From Colletes latitarsis (taxonomy: Eukaryota; Arthropoda; Insecta; Hymenoptera; Colletidae): 64,000 nt of DNA. Positions 1-11,262 of this stretch are shown piece by piece; the stretch's first letter is position 1; every line of letters begins with the position of its first letter. The notes under the pieces are model-generated. The model had not been told where the DNA came from. It was given only the letters and a program-made list of their open reading frames with translations, and ran no database searches. Both the position numbers and the translations under genes were made by a program. Location of the stretch: contig NC_135144.1 of assembly GCF_051014445.1 (NCBI RefSeq), positions 8,308,001 through 8,372,000 of the forward strand. Reading direction: 5' to 3'.

Positions 1-1869
1 TGCAATTAGAAATTAAATTCAAATAATGCATTTAACGTTCACTTGTTTAATATTTTATACCGATTTTGAAACTTATTTGTACTGTTTTAATTATTTGTAA
101 ATATCGTTCCACAAAAATACCTATTCCAATTAAAATACATACGTTTTAGGTTTTAATTATTTTTAAATTATACTTCTATTGTTTGTTTTGCCCAGAACGT
201 TATTAGATTTTGCAATTAGAAATTAAATTCAAATAATGCATTTAACGTTCACTTGTTTAATATTTTATACCGATTTTGAAACTTATTTGTACTGTTTTAA
301 TTAATTGTAAATATCCTTCCACAAAAATACCTATTCCAATTAAAATACATACGTTTTAGGTTTCAATTATTTTTAAATTATACTTCTATTGTTTGTTTTG
401 CCCAGAACGTTATTAGATTTTGCAATTAGAAATTAAATTCAAATAATGCATTTAACGTTCACTTGTTTAATATTTTATACCGATTTTGAAACTTATTTGT
501 ACTGTTTTAATTATTTGTAAATATCGTTCCACAAAAATACCTATTCCAATTAAAATACATACGTTTTAGGTTTCAATTATTTTTAAATTATACTTCTATT
601 GTTTGTTTTGCCCAGAACGTTATTAGATTTTGCAATTAGAAATTAAATTCAAATAATGCATTTAACGTTCACTTGTTTAATATTTTATACCGATTTTGAA
701 ACTTATTTGTACTGTTTTAATTATTTGTAAATATCGTTCCACAAAAATACCTATTCCAATTAAAATACATACGTTTTAGGTTTTAATTATTTTTAAATTA
801 TACTTCTATTGTTTGTTTTGCCCAGAACGTTATTAGATTTTGCAATTAGAAATTAAATTCAAATAATGCATTTAACGTTCACTTGTTTAATATTTTATAC
901 CGATTTTGAAACTTATTTGTACTGTTTTAATTATTTGTAAATATCGTTCCACAAAAATACCTATTCCAATTAAAATACATACGATTTAGGTTTCAATTAT
1001 TTTTAAATTATACTTCTATTGTTTGTTTTGCCCAGAACGTTATTAGATTTTGCAATTAGAAATTAAATTCAAATAATGCATTTAACGTCCACTTGTTTAA
1101 TATTTTATACCGATTTTGAAACTTATTTGTACTGTTTTAATTATTTGTAAATATCCTTCCACAAAAATACCTATTCCAATTAAAATACATACGTTTTAGG
1201 TTTCAATTATTTTTAAATTATACTTCTATTGTTTGTTTTGCCCAGAACGTTATTAGATTTTGCAATTAGAAATTAAATTCAAATAATGCATTTAACGTTC
1301 ACTTGTTTAATATTTTATACCGATTTTGAAACTTATTTGTACTGTTTTAATTATTTGTAAATATCGTTCCACAAAAATACCTATTCCAATTAAAATACAT
1401 ACGTTTTAGGTTTTAATTATTTTTAAATTATACTTCTATTGTTTGTTTTGCCCAGAACGTTATTAGATTTTGCAATTAGAAATTAAATTCAAATAATGCA
1501 TTTAACGTTCACTTGTTTAATATTTTATACCGATTTTGAAACTTATTTGTACTGTTTTAATTAATTGTAAATATCCTTCCACAAAAATACCTATTCCAAT
1601 TAAAATACATACGTTTTAGGTTTCAATTATTTTTAAATTATACTTCTATTGTTTGTTTTGCCCAGAACGTTATTAGATTTTGCAATTAGAAATTAAATTC
1701 AAATAATGCATTTAACGTGCACTTGTTTAATATTTTATACCGATTTTGAAACTTATTTGTACAGTTTTAATTATTTGTAAATATCCTTCCACAAAAATAC
1801 CTATTCCAATTAAAATACATACGTTTTAGGTTTCAATTATTTTTAAATTATACTTCTATTGTTTGTTTT
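1..1869. repeat. 210-bp satellite array, about 8.9 units
   Basis: A head-to-tail array with exact 210-bp register: the unit start TGCAATTAGAAATTAAATTC recurs at 1, 211, 421, 631, 841, 1051, 1261, 1471 and 1681. Units differ by only a few substitutions and no indels were seen. The array continues leftward out of the window and stops at about 1869, where the last unit breaks off inside GTTTGTTTT and unique sequence begins. Variants show higher-order order: TTTTAATTAT occurs only in units 1, 4 and 7, the others carry TTTCAATTAT; the paired variant TTAATTG/ATCCTTCC marks units 2 and 8. This fits a trimeric 630-bp higher-order repeat. The unit is very AT-rich and has no credible ORF. A pericentromeric or interstitial satellite is likely by analogy, not proven. 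Confidence 0.97.
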
Positions 1870-2896
1870 ATTAATATTCACGCTGCATTGTTACCGTTAT
1901 TGTTATCCACGCGCGTTTAATATCGATTCGAAACAAAGGTATCGTTCCTTTCTTAATTTGTTTCTCGTGTTTTAGTGACAGCACGATAAAGTTGAAAGTG
2001 CTAGGTTTTTCTATACTTTTATACAGCTCTGCAACATCGAGAGGAATCGACTTTGAATTTCTGAGCGTGAAATCACCCGAGGGTAGAAAATTTAGCGACC
2101 AGATGAGGGGAAGAAGACCAATAAGGTTTTACTGCTCTTTGTTTCCGGGGCAACCGTGGACGCATCAGATCAGAAACAATTCTTTGATATCTTCTCACGC
2201 GTATTTTCGCCCGTGTGCAATTCACGGTGACAAAGTAGCGATAAAATTTATTATTTCAAGCAAACGTTTATGTGTAGGTACGCTACCGTTCAAAAATACC
2301 GGATTATGTATCCCAATAATCGGATGGTTAAGGAAAAACAAAATGTGTCTTTTAGAAACGAATTAAAATAATCGTCTTTATCATTCATTCTTTTACATTC
2401 GTTACTGCAAAATCTAATTTCTATATTCGTCTAGTTAGAATAAAGGGCATTGATATCCTTCGATTAAGAAAAAGATGATTTTTGTCAGAAATTACCAAGA
2501 TGCATCAATAATGGAAATGTTACATAAATTTTCAATAACAAATGATGTTTAATTTGAAAACGTTTTCCATATTTTAAATTCTTAAAGAAATACGAGGAAA
2601 CATATTATTTGCTGAAAGAAGTAGAATCTAGGGTTCAAATACGTTAAAAGCAATAAATTCGAAGCTAGAATTTATGTTATTAAATATTGAAATCGCATCC
2701 ATGTATTTTTGATTGTTTATCAATTTTTACAATAAAATTCTAACGAACATTTGACAGATTCGTTTGTCACATCGATGCATAAGCGATACAGATTTTTGTT
2801 TTGTGTTTTCTTTGATTGTGGCAACTGTGATTAATTACAATTAGTTCTTCAGATATTAACATAAAAAGTCCATCGCAACTTGTTATACTACATTTG
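1870..2896. other. unique AT-rich sequence after the satellite
   Basis: Non-repetitive sequence between the satellite edge and the candidate minus-strand gene. A 124-codon frame at 1992-2366 opens with TTG, has no ATG near its start and no recognisable domain, so it is not called as a gene. Nothing else is supported here. Confidence 0.5.
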
Positions 2897-2953
2897 TCAT
2901 TTAATAATTGTCGTGCTGAAACCTCTTTTCCCTTTTGGTATCCAATGAAACAT
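2897..2953 (-). CDS. possible terminal exon of the minus-strand gene
   Basis: On the minus strand a short pyrimidine-containing stretch ends in GCAAG at 2954, followed by 18 codons in phase 0 and a TGA at 2897-2899. Phase 0 is what the donor of the upstream exon (3401-3582) requires, and the frame would add a basic tail beginning MFHWIPKGKRG. The acceptor is weak and the exon very short, so this is only a candidate; the real last exon may lie left of it or be elsewhere. Confidence 0.22.
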   Translation of the reverse strand: MFHWIPKGKRGFSTTIIK

Positions 2954-3400
2954 CTTGCAAAAGAATTCCAACTATTGAAATTTACTATTTTTAGCATATT
3001 ACTATTTAGTATATTTACTAATGTATAACGTATTTACTATTTTTTATTTTTCTTACTATTTATAACCACGTATTTTGTTTTTTTTCAGCAAATGATAGTT
3101 TTCTTTATATTGAATCAACTAATTTAAAATATGAAAATATTTTTTAAGTAAATGTCATTTGTTATTAAAAGTGTTATGCAAACTTCCAAAAATGTATGAT
3201 ATTTTATTTAAAGAAGAAAGGTATGCTAAGAAATATTGATTTATAATATAACAATATATAATAGCAATGTTGAAAAAAATATATTAATCTTAGGTGTAGA
3301 AGGAAGCAAATAACAAATGAAATAATAATACCAATTATACAGAAGAGCTGTGAAATATTTTTTCAGTTCTCTTTAAACACGAATATGAAATAATAATTAC

Positions 3401-3582
3401 CTTAATCATAAGTTTTAGAAGGTTGTAACGTTGAAACACATTGCGGACTTGTTTGCTGTCAGTATATTTGCACATAAGCTCAACGAGGGCACGTTTAGCG
3501 ATTTCATAGCTTCCATCCAGGCGTATCCTTACGATTCTGAGTCTTTCGTTCGTTTCAATGACTTCTTCCTTAGTTTGTCCAC
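3401..3582 (-). CDS. coding exon of an unrecognised protein
   Basis: On the minus strand a good pyrimidine tract (GTTATTGTCATTTCTGTTG TTTTAG) ends at 3583; the 182-nt exon then runs to AAG|GTAATTATT at 3401/3400. Its first two bases complete a codon begun in the exon at 6415-6492, and the remaining 180 nt are 60 open codons ending in phase 0. The peptide is charged and probably helical (segments TKEEVIETNERLRIVRIRLD and KYTDSKQVRNVFQRYN), with one Cys. The exon is richer in GC than its flanks, as expected of coding DNA here. I do not recognise the family. A reading that starts at an in-frame ATG upstream and looks like a signal peptide (MDSIIIVIVISVVL) is really intron sequence plus the acceptor tract. 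Splice sites and phase are seen; function is unknown. Confidence 0.5.
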
Positions 3583-3993
3583 CTAAAACAACAGAAATGA
3601 CAATAACGATTATAATCGAGTCCATGTACTGTGTAGATTAATTTCTTATATAATCAGGGAATCACAAAACGTTATTGTTTAATGTTATTATTCTTTAGTG
3701 TTACAGAAACTGGATACAAGGGAAGGACGCAGTTGACTAACCATAATCATTGATTTCAACAGAGTTTCATGCGGTGATTCTACATAAGAAAATAAGATGG
3801 TAAGAAACAGATTTTTATTACGGAGTATAAAATGTCGATTGTGTTTATTTTATCTGTGATCAGCACTAATTTCTATACATGCTTTGTGTCCAAATAAATG
3901 CTAGTTACTATACGGAGATTCATCGACTGAAAGCTCGTAAAAATCGATGATTAATTCACATATTCTTCACTTGTTAGTACAAATATTACTATA

Positions 3994-4650
3994 TTAATAC
4001 TAAACCTACTGACACTTCCACTAATTCAAGAGAAAACAATTATTTAAGAAAATATGCTGGCTAGCAATGATGCAAACATCTTGTATATAAATTTCAATTC
4101 ATTTTTAATTAAGTAAACAATTTATAATGTAGTTTTATCGCACAACAATCGTATGATCAATAGGAATTGTTGAAACTTCTTTGGGCACATAGAGTTTGAG
4201 CAAATCTCAAAATAAACATAGAAGATAGCATAAATAATAATAGTTGATATATTCATCAGATAGAGGATGAAAAGTCCTTTAAATGAAACTTGTTTCAAGT
4301 CGATCGCCTGATTAGTTCCGAAGATATAAGAGTTTGAAACGTTTGTTTACGTTGCGAGGTCATTGACCTCCTTAGAAAGTAAACAGTAGTAAATTCTTGG
4401 AAATACTACGTCACTCAGTCATGACAATCACATCGAGGATTCTCTCCTTTCATCTTTGGTACATGTTTGATACCAAATTTTGTCCAGTTTTTTACAAGAA
4501 AACAAACAGTGAGGGTAGTTATGAATATTGAGAAAATTCATTGTTGTTGTAGTGAAATTAAATGGCACTAAAATAACATTGTAGGTTAAAAATTCTAAAC
4601 AAAATTTTAAAAACGGTCACTTGACCGATCGTTGGTAGGTTTAGTGTTAA
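3994..4650 (+). mobile_element. family B MITE, piggyBac-like (TTAA)
   Basis: Bounded by TTAA at 3994-3997 and 4647-4650. The left end reads TTAA-TACTAAACCTACTG and the right end, reverse-complemented, TTAA-CACTAAACCTACCA, an inverted repeat of about 14 bp. The TTAA target duplication is the hallmark of the piggyBac superfamily, but there is no transposase frame, so it is nonautonomous. The interior matches the copies at 35575, 16293 and 13594, including GATCAATAGGAATTG and TTAGTTCCGAAGATAT. It lacks the internal segment that is tandemly amplified in the 16293 copy. Confidence 0.88.
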
Positions 4651-4940
4651 ATACACATATTACTCATCTCTGAAATATAGTTCATTAGGCTGAAGTGCTG
4701 ATAAAAGATCCTTTTAACTGTTTCGAGCAGTACAAAATACCTGAGACGAACAAGCAATCAGTTCTAATCTTCTATTACACTATTTTTTATTCTTTAAAAT
4801 GTACTCAGTTTGCAATCACTTCAAGGTATAACAATATTTTTTATATTTTACAAATGTTTTATATGTATTGCAAGTAGATCATAATTTTAACTTTGTATGT
4901 GCATTCAGCCGTTCTCTTTCTGGTGAAACTTCTGTGTATA

Positions 4941-4998
4941 AGGTGCTTCTATAACTATTAGCACTTTAATTAGTTCCGAAACTATAGTAGTTAGGAGA
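4941..4998 (+). mobile_element. relic of a mariner-type terminal inverted repeat
   Basis: The segment TATA-AGGTGCTTCT followed by ATAACTATTAGCACTTTAAT and TTCCGAAACTATAG aligns without large gaps to the outer TIR of the mariner-type element at 43834 (GTAACTATTAGCACCTC, TTCGAAACTATAAG). The second end and an interior were not found. It is either a decayed solo end or a related family. Confidence 0.4.
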
Positions 4999-6414
4999 AA
5001 ATTGGTCAAGTAAAAGTTACATATAAACGAGGGGCCTTAATCAAGGCGTGGTAATAATTTCTCAGGCAAAGTCGCTTTCGAAATATAGACTCTTGTTTCT
5101 TTTTGTACTCGCTGGAACTTCGATCAATTTAAACATTTTCAGATCCTGCATTAATCGATGTTCTACTGCATATTATAAATGTTCCTACGCCTTTAGTAAA
5201 ACTAAACATTCAAGAGGGGATGCCATTCTCGTGGTTTTGAAAAATCGAATATTTTTTTTTACATTTACATATTTACAAAATATTGTCAGAGCCTCAGAGC
5301 TGTATAAATTCTTGACAAAAATCCCTCTTCTTCGGGTTATTGAAAGTACGATTAGTTTGATTTACGAGAACATCGAACGAGCTTTTAAAAAGATTTGAAA
5401 ATAGATACACACAAAAGTTTAACGAGAGCTTGAATTCTAGTATTGGTGAATAGCTCCAAAAACAACATTCTGCGGGGAAAATACAGTCCACATTGTCTAA
5501 TTGTTATAAATTTATTCTCAAAAACGATGAAAAAACTGCTTTTCCAAATTTATTTTTACATCGTTCGATCCAACGTCGAAAATTAAATAAATGTTCTCAT
5601 TTACAAAAGTTTATCTTGAGAACTATTGGTAGTTTTTGCGTAAATTGCATCCTTTATACTGTTATCTTAACTGTCGAATCCCCGAAGCTCGTACTTGTTT
5701 GTAGAACTGTAATACCAGAGAATTAGGAGGAATATGGTCGCACCAACTGTTAGAAATAAGCTATTGGCTATGTGCCAGCTAGTGGGTCGTTAGCTTCATG
5801 AATGGAATTGAAGCAGAAGCTCTTACACTCGGTCAATGAACATAACGATGCGTCGGAAGTACTATTGGGACTTCAAACGATCGCAAACCTTTCGTAGAAA
5901 GTAACTTCATTAATGTAGCGTGACTAGTAGCGTCTATATGTGGGATATAAAACGCATGGGAAGAGTAGAATAGTCTAAGATTTTCATTAATTCAGCTTTG
6001 TCTTGACGCACTATTTCTTTAAATATTCCAGGAAGCATTTAACATTTTATACTAATATCAATACACCGAAGTGTATTTCTTTCTTTAGTGAAGCATTGAA
6101 AAATATTTAAGTAAGATATGAATGTTTAAACAAACATAGTTCAGGATCTATTTAGTCTAGAATCACAGATTTATTCGAATAAAAACCGAATTATGTAATT
6201 TTACGATTCGTATTAAAGTAATGGAAAATAGTCACAATGAGGAGTCTAAATTAAATTAGGGTTTTGTGTGCACCATTTTTGTAATATGAATTAGAATCTT
6301 AGAAAATGAGCCATCAGTACACGGAAATAGATTATGTACGCGCGAGGTAATCTGCTTATTCATAATTTATTCTGTAATTCTCCCTAAATTATGCAATATT
6401 TAACGAAGACTTAC

Positions 6415-6492
6415 TTGAAGTTCCTTCATCCTTTACATCCTGGACGATTCTCCGAACACTTTGTGTAAATTTTCCCACCAGATTCGTGCTCG
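6415..6492 (-). CDS. coding exon upstream of 3401-3582
   Basis: On the minus strand TTGTTTCAG at 6493 is followed by 78 nt and then the near-consensus donor GTAAGTCTTC at 6414. Two of the three frames contain stops; the third is open for 25 codons after two leading bases and leaves one base (A) that joins GT of the next exon to make AGT (Ser). The peptide begins STNLVGKFTQSV and continues with basic and acidic residues. The agreement of acceptor, donor, open frame and phase across a 2.8-kb intron is the main evidence for a real gene. It must begin with a phase-1 intron, so at least one more upstream exon is expected at higher coordinates; I could not place it. Confidence 0.5.
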
Positions 6493-7612
6493 CTGAAACA
6501 AATCAATTCGCAATTATATAAAATTATTTCGCAAAAGCGTACAAAAAAAAAAATACTCTAAAATTAAATTTCTTTAATAAAGAAGTTAGAAATTTATTTC
6601 TTATTAATAATACCAAAGTGATCTCATTGGGAATGGAATTTGCAAGAAAATATATGCACGAATTTCTATATATTTATTTTCACTATGGATATTAAAATAT
6701 TTGCTTTTACGTGGAAACGTACAATTTTGATTTGTAATAGTTTTCTTAATTTCAGACTTTGGGTTTAAGCATGGACTTGGTTTTATAATTTACTTTTTAG
6801 TATTCCCCACAGTCCGTGCTAATTTCTATTTATTAACTTTTTCCTGGCACATTTTCATGATAAAAGTTTATAGAAAATAGTTTAACATTCCTAAATCTCT
6901 ATCACGGTTACGACAGATATCGCGTTTCCGTTTATTCGTGGGTCGCACATTTGGTGGAATTTTATAGTAAACAGCCTGTCGTTTGTCCGTTGAACGAGAT
7001 AGCACTAAAATAAAAGTACCATGCAAGGAATCCTAGGTACGGCGTACATTTTCGAGAGCGTAAACGTTTTCGTCAAGAGCGGAAATGTGGCCCGGTAGGT
7101 ATTTACGTTGGTTGACATAAAATGCGATAGTGCGGAAGGGTGAATAAAGCTTCTTAGTCGTAAAACATAGAATTGTCCTTAAGACCACCGAAGTAGCTTT
7201 CAAAGCACTCAAACTTTTCGAGACAGATAATCTATTGTTCAGATACTCTTACTCGCGTTAGATTCCACCAATAGTCGATATCCTTTCGCACACTCATTAA
7301 AATTCCTTTGTTGAAAATCATTGTTCCACGTGAAAACGTGTAACACTATGATTGGCGGGTATTTGGATAGTTCATTTAGTCGCTGCGACTGAACAAATTG
7401 AGTTCACGTGAACTCAAATTCAATTCATTTAATCATACATGATTAAAGGAGTGCTCCGGTGTAAAAATTTACCTTTTTCAAAATAAATAACTTTTTCCTT
7501 CGACCTTTCTTTCCATCGTCAAAAACAAGTGAAATATTTAAAGTGGTTAAGTTAAGCTTCGGTATATTATAATATTTATATTCTTACCTAGTCTGTTAAA
7601 TGAATCATATTT
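6493..7612. other. unique sequence, no gene seen
   Basis: Probably intron or 5' flank of the minus-strand gene. A slightly GC-richer patch lies at about 6940-7130. No exon with matching splice phase could be defended. Confidence 0.4.
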
Positions 7613-8450
7613 TGTCGTTCTGGAAATATCTTTTATTTGCACGACAGTAGTCAGGAATCGATTGTTAGAAGCCATGGAACAATAGAACATTATTTAAATA
7701 GTAGATCATATATAAAAAGAACGAATAATAATTTATTTGCCCCATAAATTGTAAAAAGTGTATTTCTTTTTACGAAACGCTCCTTTGAAAGGTTACAACG
7801 TTTGAATTATGTGAATAAAAATGTTGTCGTTCTTGGGAATATTTTTTTATTTGCACGACTGTAATCAGGAATCGATTGTTAGAAGCCATGGAACAGTAGA
7901 ATATTATTTAAATAATAGATGATACACGAAAGCAAGGAGTAATAATTTATTTGTCACATAAATTGTAAAAAGTGTATTTCTTTTTACGAAACGCTACTTT
8001 CAAAGGTTACAACTTTTGAATTATGTGAATAAAAATGTTGTCGTTCTTGGGAATATTTTTTATTTGCACGACTGTAGTTAGGAATCGATTGTTAGAAGCC
8101 ATGGAACAGTAGAATATTTAAATAATAGATGATACACGAAAACAAGGAATAATAATTTATTTGCCACATAAATTGTATTTATTTTTACGAAATGCTACTT
8201 TGAAAGATAATAATATAATTTTTGAATTATGTGAAAAAAATTGTTATTTTAATATTACATAATAATATTTGTTATTTGCACGACTGTAGTCAAGAATCGG
8301 TTACTAGAAGCCATTTAATAGTAGAATATTATTTAAATAATAGATGATGTATGAAAATAAGGAATAATAATTTATTTGCCCCATAAATTGTAAAAAGAGT
8401 ATTTCTTTTTACGAAGTGCTACTTTCAAAGGTTACAACTTTTGAATTGTA
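7613..8450. repeat. four-copy tandem array, about 213 bp
   Basis: Units begin at 7613, 7825, 8039 and about 8245 and share ATTTGCACGACTGTAGTCAG, TTGTTAGAAGCCATGGAACA and CTTTTTACGAAACGCTACTT. Periods are 212 and 214 bp; the fourth unit is more diverged and shortened. The shared ATG in GCCATGG is followed by stops in every unit, so the array is noncoding. It bears no resemblance to the satellite at 1-1869 despite the similar period. Confidence 0.92.
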
Positions 8451-8620
8451 GTATTAAAACGGTATTCCTGTCAGAGCATATTGCCAAGTATCGTCTTTCA
8501 CGGAGTGTAAGGTGGAAATGCTTTAATATCTCGGAAAAAGAGAAAAAGATTTCTTTTCGTAGATACTACGTTGCTGGATATTGCACCCCAGACGCGATAA
8601 AAATTAACTGAGACGAATAA

Positions 8621-9260
8621 AACACAATGCTTTCTATGTGATTTAACTGTGCATTTAATAAGATTTCATTTCTTATTTTTACTAGAGATAGAGGGAACGT
8701 TTATCGAACTTTTTTGTGTAACATTTAATTCTCTCTAGGATTTATTTGAAACCTTTTCCAGAACTTTTAAAAAATAATGAATATATATTAGAAAATTCAC
8801 AAAACTACTAAATACAAACGAACAAAAAACAAACTACTAAAAACACAATACTTTCCATTACTTTTAATCTGATTTAACAATGCATTTAATAAAATTCCAT
8901 TTCTTTTTTTATTAGAGATAGAGTTTATCGAATTTCTTTTATATAACATTTAATTCTTTCTAGGATTTATTTAAAACCTTTTCCAGAATTTTTAAAAAAT
9001 ACAGAATATATATTAGACAATTCACAAAACTACTAAATACAAACGAACAAAAAACAAACTATTACAAACACAACACTTTCCATCACTTTTAATGTGATTT
9101 AACCATGCATTTAATAAAATTCCATTTCTTTTTTTATTAGAGATAGAGTTTATCGAATTTCTTTTATGTAACATTTAATTCTTTCTAGGATTTATTTAAA
9201 ACCTTTTTCAGAACATTTAAAAAATAATGAATATATATTAGAAAATTCACAAAACTACTA
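8621..9260. repeat. three-copy tandem array, about 223 bp
   Basis: Units begin with AACACAA at 8621, 8842 and 9067 (periods 221 and 225). Shared blocks include TTTCTAGGATTTATTTAAAA-like sequence and ATATATATTAGAAAATTCAC. The third unit ends at 9260 after CAAAACTACTA. It lies only 170 bp from the previous array but is unrelated in sequence. Confidence 0.92.
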
Positions 9261-10626
9261 TAGATAACCATCTTTATTTATTGATCAATTTTACTCAAAA
9301 TTTAATTCGTATTTATTATGAAATAAATCCGACTCGTTTCATAAAGTAACGTTTCATAAGTATTAGAATGTACTTTCGAATAGTTGGTTAATAAAGGTAT
9401 CTTTAAGGATGTAATTTGCCTTGGCATTGTATTCTGACAGTTGAACTCGTTTGTACAGTCAACTTGAGGTCGCATTTACGAGCAAGAGAGCATTATCTGG
9501 GCTCGTTAAAAAAAAAATGTGATATGCCTTCGCGTGCTTGGCTAGATGCCAGGCGTGGAATGTTCCGCAAACTTGCACCACAGCTCTGAACAGTAATCTC
9601 GTTTAGGGGATGATTTCATGATAGCTATCCGGCGCCCATTCTTTTCTCTCGCGTGATTTCAATTAATTTCCATGGAACAATGATGTATCTGCAAGATAAT
9701 ACGTCTTTTCTTCGTTACAAAAGCCTTACAAATGAAATATTGCTTTTATTTACTCTTTTTATTACATTTATTAGTCTTTATTTTTAATTTTGTTCATCGA
9801 ATAGAATGTACTATTTAACTGCAGACATAAAGAATGTTACTTTCCTTTATTTTATATTTAGTACATTCAGCCACCATTAAAGGCATATTTATTAAATAAA
9901 ACATTTTGCATTCGTACAGAAACAAGGATTGAAGGGAAATTTTATGACAAATTAATTTATTTTAAAACGATTTCGCGCTGTTTATTTCTTTTAATTTTGA
10001 TATCTGGTTTAATGTGCTGACAATATGCTGTAATTAATACTTTCCTTCGCGTTGTCAATTCCTGTTTGTTTTTGAAATTCGAAACATTATATTTTGTAAA
10101 CAAAAAATGATTTAGTAAGTTGCATGGTACAATTTCATATAATAAAATTTTTTAATATATTTATAACTGTAAAAACATACATTTCTTCTAAAGCAATTTA
10201 TGAAATATTAAGTGTAAAAATTAAATTCATTAATATTTGCACAAATATACTTTTTTGTTATTGTTATTGATATTCGTCAACTGAATTAATCTAAGATATA
10301 CCTATTTATATTTTTCTAGTCTGTATCATGTCTATAATATTTACTCCAGCAAATACACTTTGTACATTTTTGTTCATATTTCGTATAACTAACGATACCA
10401 TAAATTTTATTTATTACTCCTTTAAATAATATGTATTATTATGATTTAAAACATGAAATATTATCTCAAATAATTCGTACGTGCAAAACGACTTACAGTG
10501 AGATACAATTTAAACCATAATTAAATAAAATTATTAACATTATGACGAATAAGAGATTGGAATTTGGTTTCATGTTTATACCAATTCTCATCTTTTATAA
10601 AAGTTATATTCTTTTACCCAGAAAAA
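9261..10626. other. unique AT-rich sequence with one GC-richer patch
   Basis: About 9460-9670 is GC-richer and could be regulatory or a noncoding exon, but no consistent frame or splice pair was found. The rest is low-complexity AT-rich DNA. Confidence 0.4.
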
Positions 10627-11262
10627 GTATATCTTTTTCATATTTCACGAATAAGTTTGAATATTAATAATAATTACATCGAATATTTTTGTGTAGCGAA
10701 CAGAAATTTGAATTTGTATTTATACTTCGGATATGTAATCTCGATATTAGTTTCTTTTTCATTTCTCATGTCTCAAGAATAAGTTTGAATATTAATAATA
10801 ATTACATCGAATATTTTTGTGTAGCGAACAGAAATTTGAATTTGCAGTTATACTTTGGATATGTAACCTCGATATTAGTTTCTTTTTCATTTCTCCAGTC
10901 CCAAAAATAAGGTTGAATATTAATAATAATTACATCGAATATTTTTGTGTAGCGAAAAGAAGTTTGAATTTGCAGTTATACTTTGGATATGTAACCTCGA
11001 TATTAGTTTCTTTTTCATTTCTCATATCTCAAAACTAAGTTTGAATATTAATAATAATTACATTTAATATTTTTGTGTAGCGAAAAGAAATTTGAATTTG
11101 TATTTATACTTCGGATATGTAATCTCGATATTAGTTTCTTTTTCCCTTCTCCAGTCCCAAAAATAAGTTTGAATATTAATAATAATTACATTGAATATTT
11201 TTGTGTAGCGAAAAGAAATTTGAATTTGCAGTTATACTTCGAATATGTAATATCGATACTAG
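10627..11262. repeat. 128-bp tandem array, five units
   Basis: Exact 128-bp register: AAGTTTGAATATTAATAATA (or AAGG) starts at 10653, 10781, 10909, 11037 and 11165, with a partial unit before the first. Because 128 is not a multiple of 3, each unit shifts frame, which creates a ladder of overlapping 72-96-codon frames with near-identical peptides. These are products of the repeat, not genes. Unit variants (TATTTATACTTCGG versus CAGTTATACTTTGG) alternate, showing that units have started to diverge. Confidence 0.95.

Larger units (their letters stand above)
3583..6414 (-). other. putative intron with transposon insertions
   Basis: The 2.83-kb interval between the two phase-compatible exons. 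It starts with GTAAGTCTTC at 6414 on the minus strand and ends with TTTTAG at 3583. It contains the family B MITE at 3994-4650 and a mariner-type TIR relic near 4941-4998. Open frames inside it (for example 5048-5398 and its antisense) show no protein resemblance. Confidence 0.4.

Noticed and set aside
1992..2366. 124-codon plus-strand frame beside the satellite
   Set aside because: Opens with TTG, no ATG-based start nearby, no domain or splice signal; length is possible by chance.
7585..7616. 32-nt micro-exon on the minus strand (TTCCAG ... GTAAGA) with a phase that could join 6415-6492
   Set aside because: It overlaps the first unit of the 213-bp tandem array, and one open frame in 32 nt is weak evidence.
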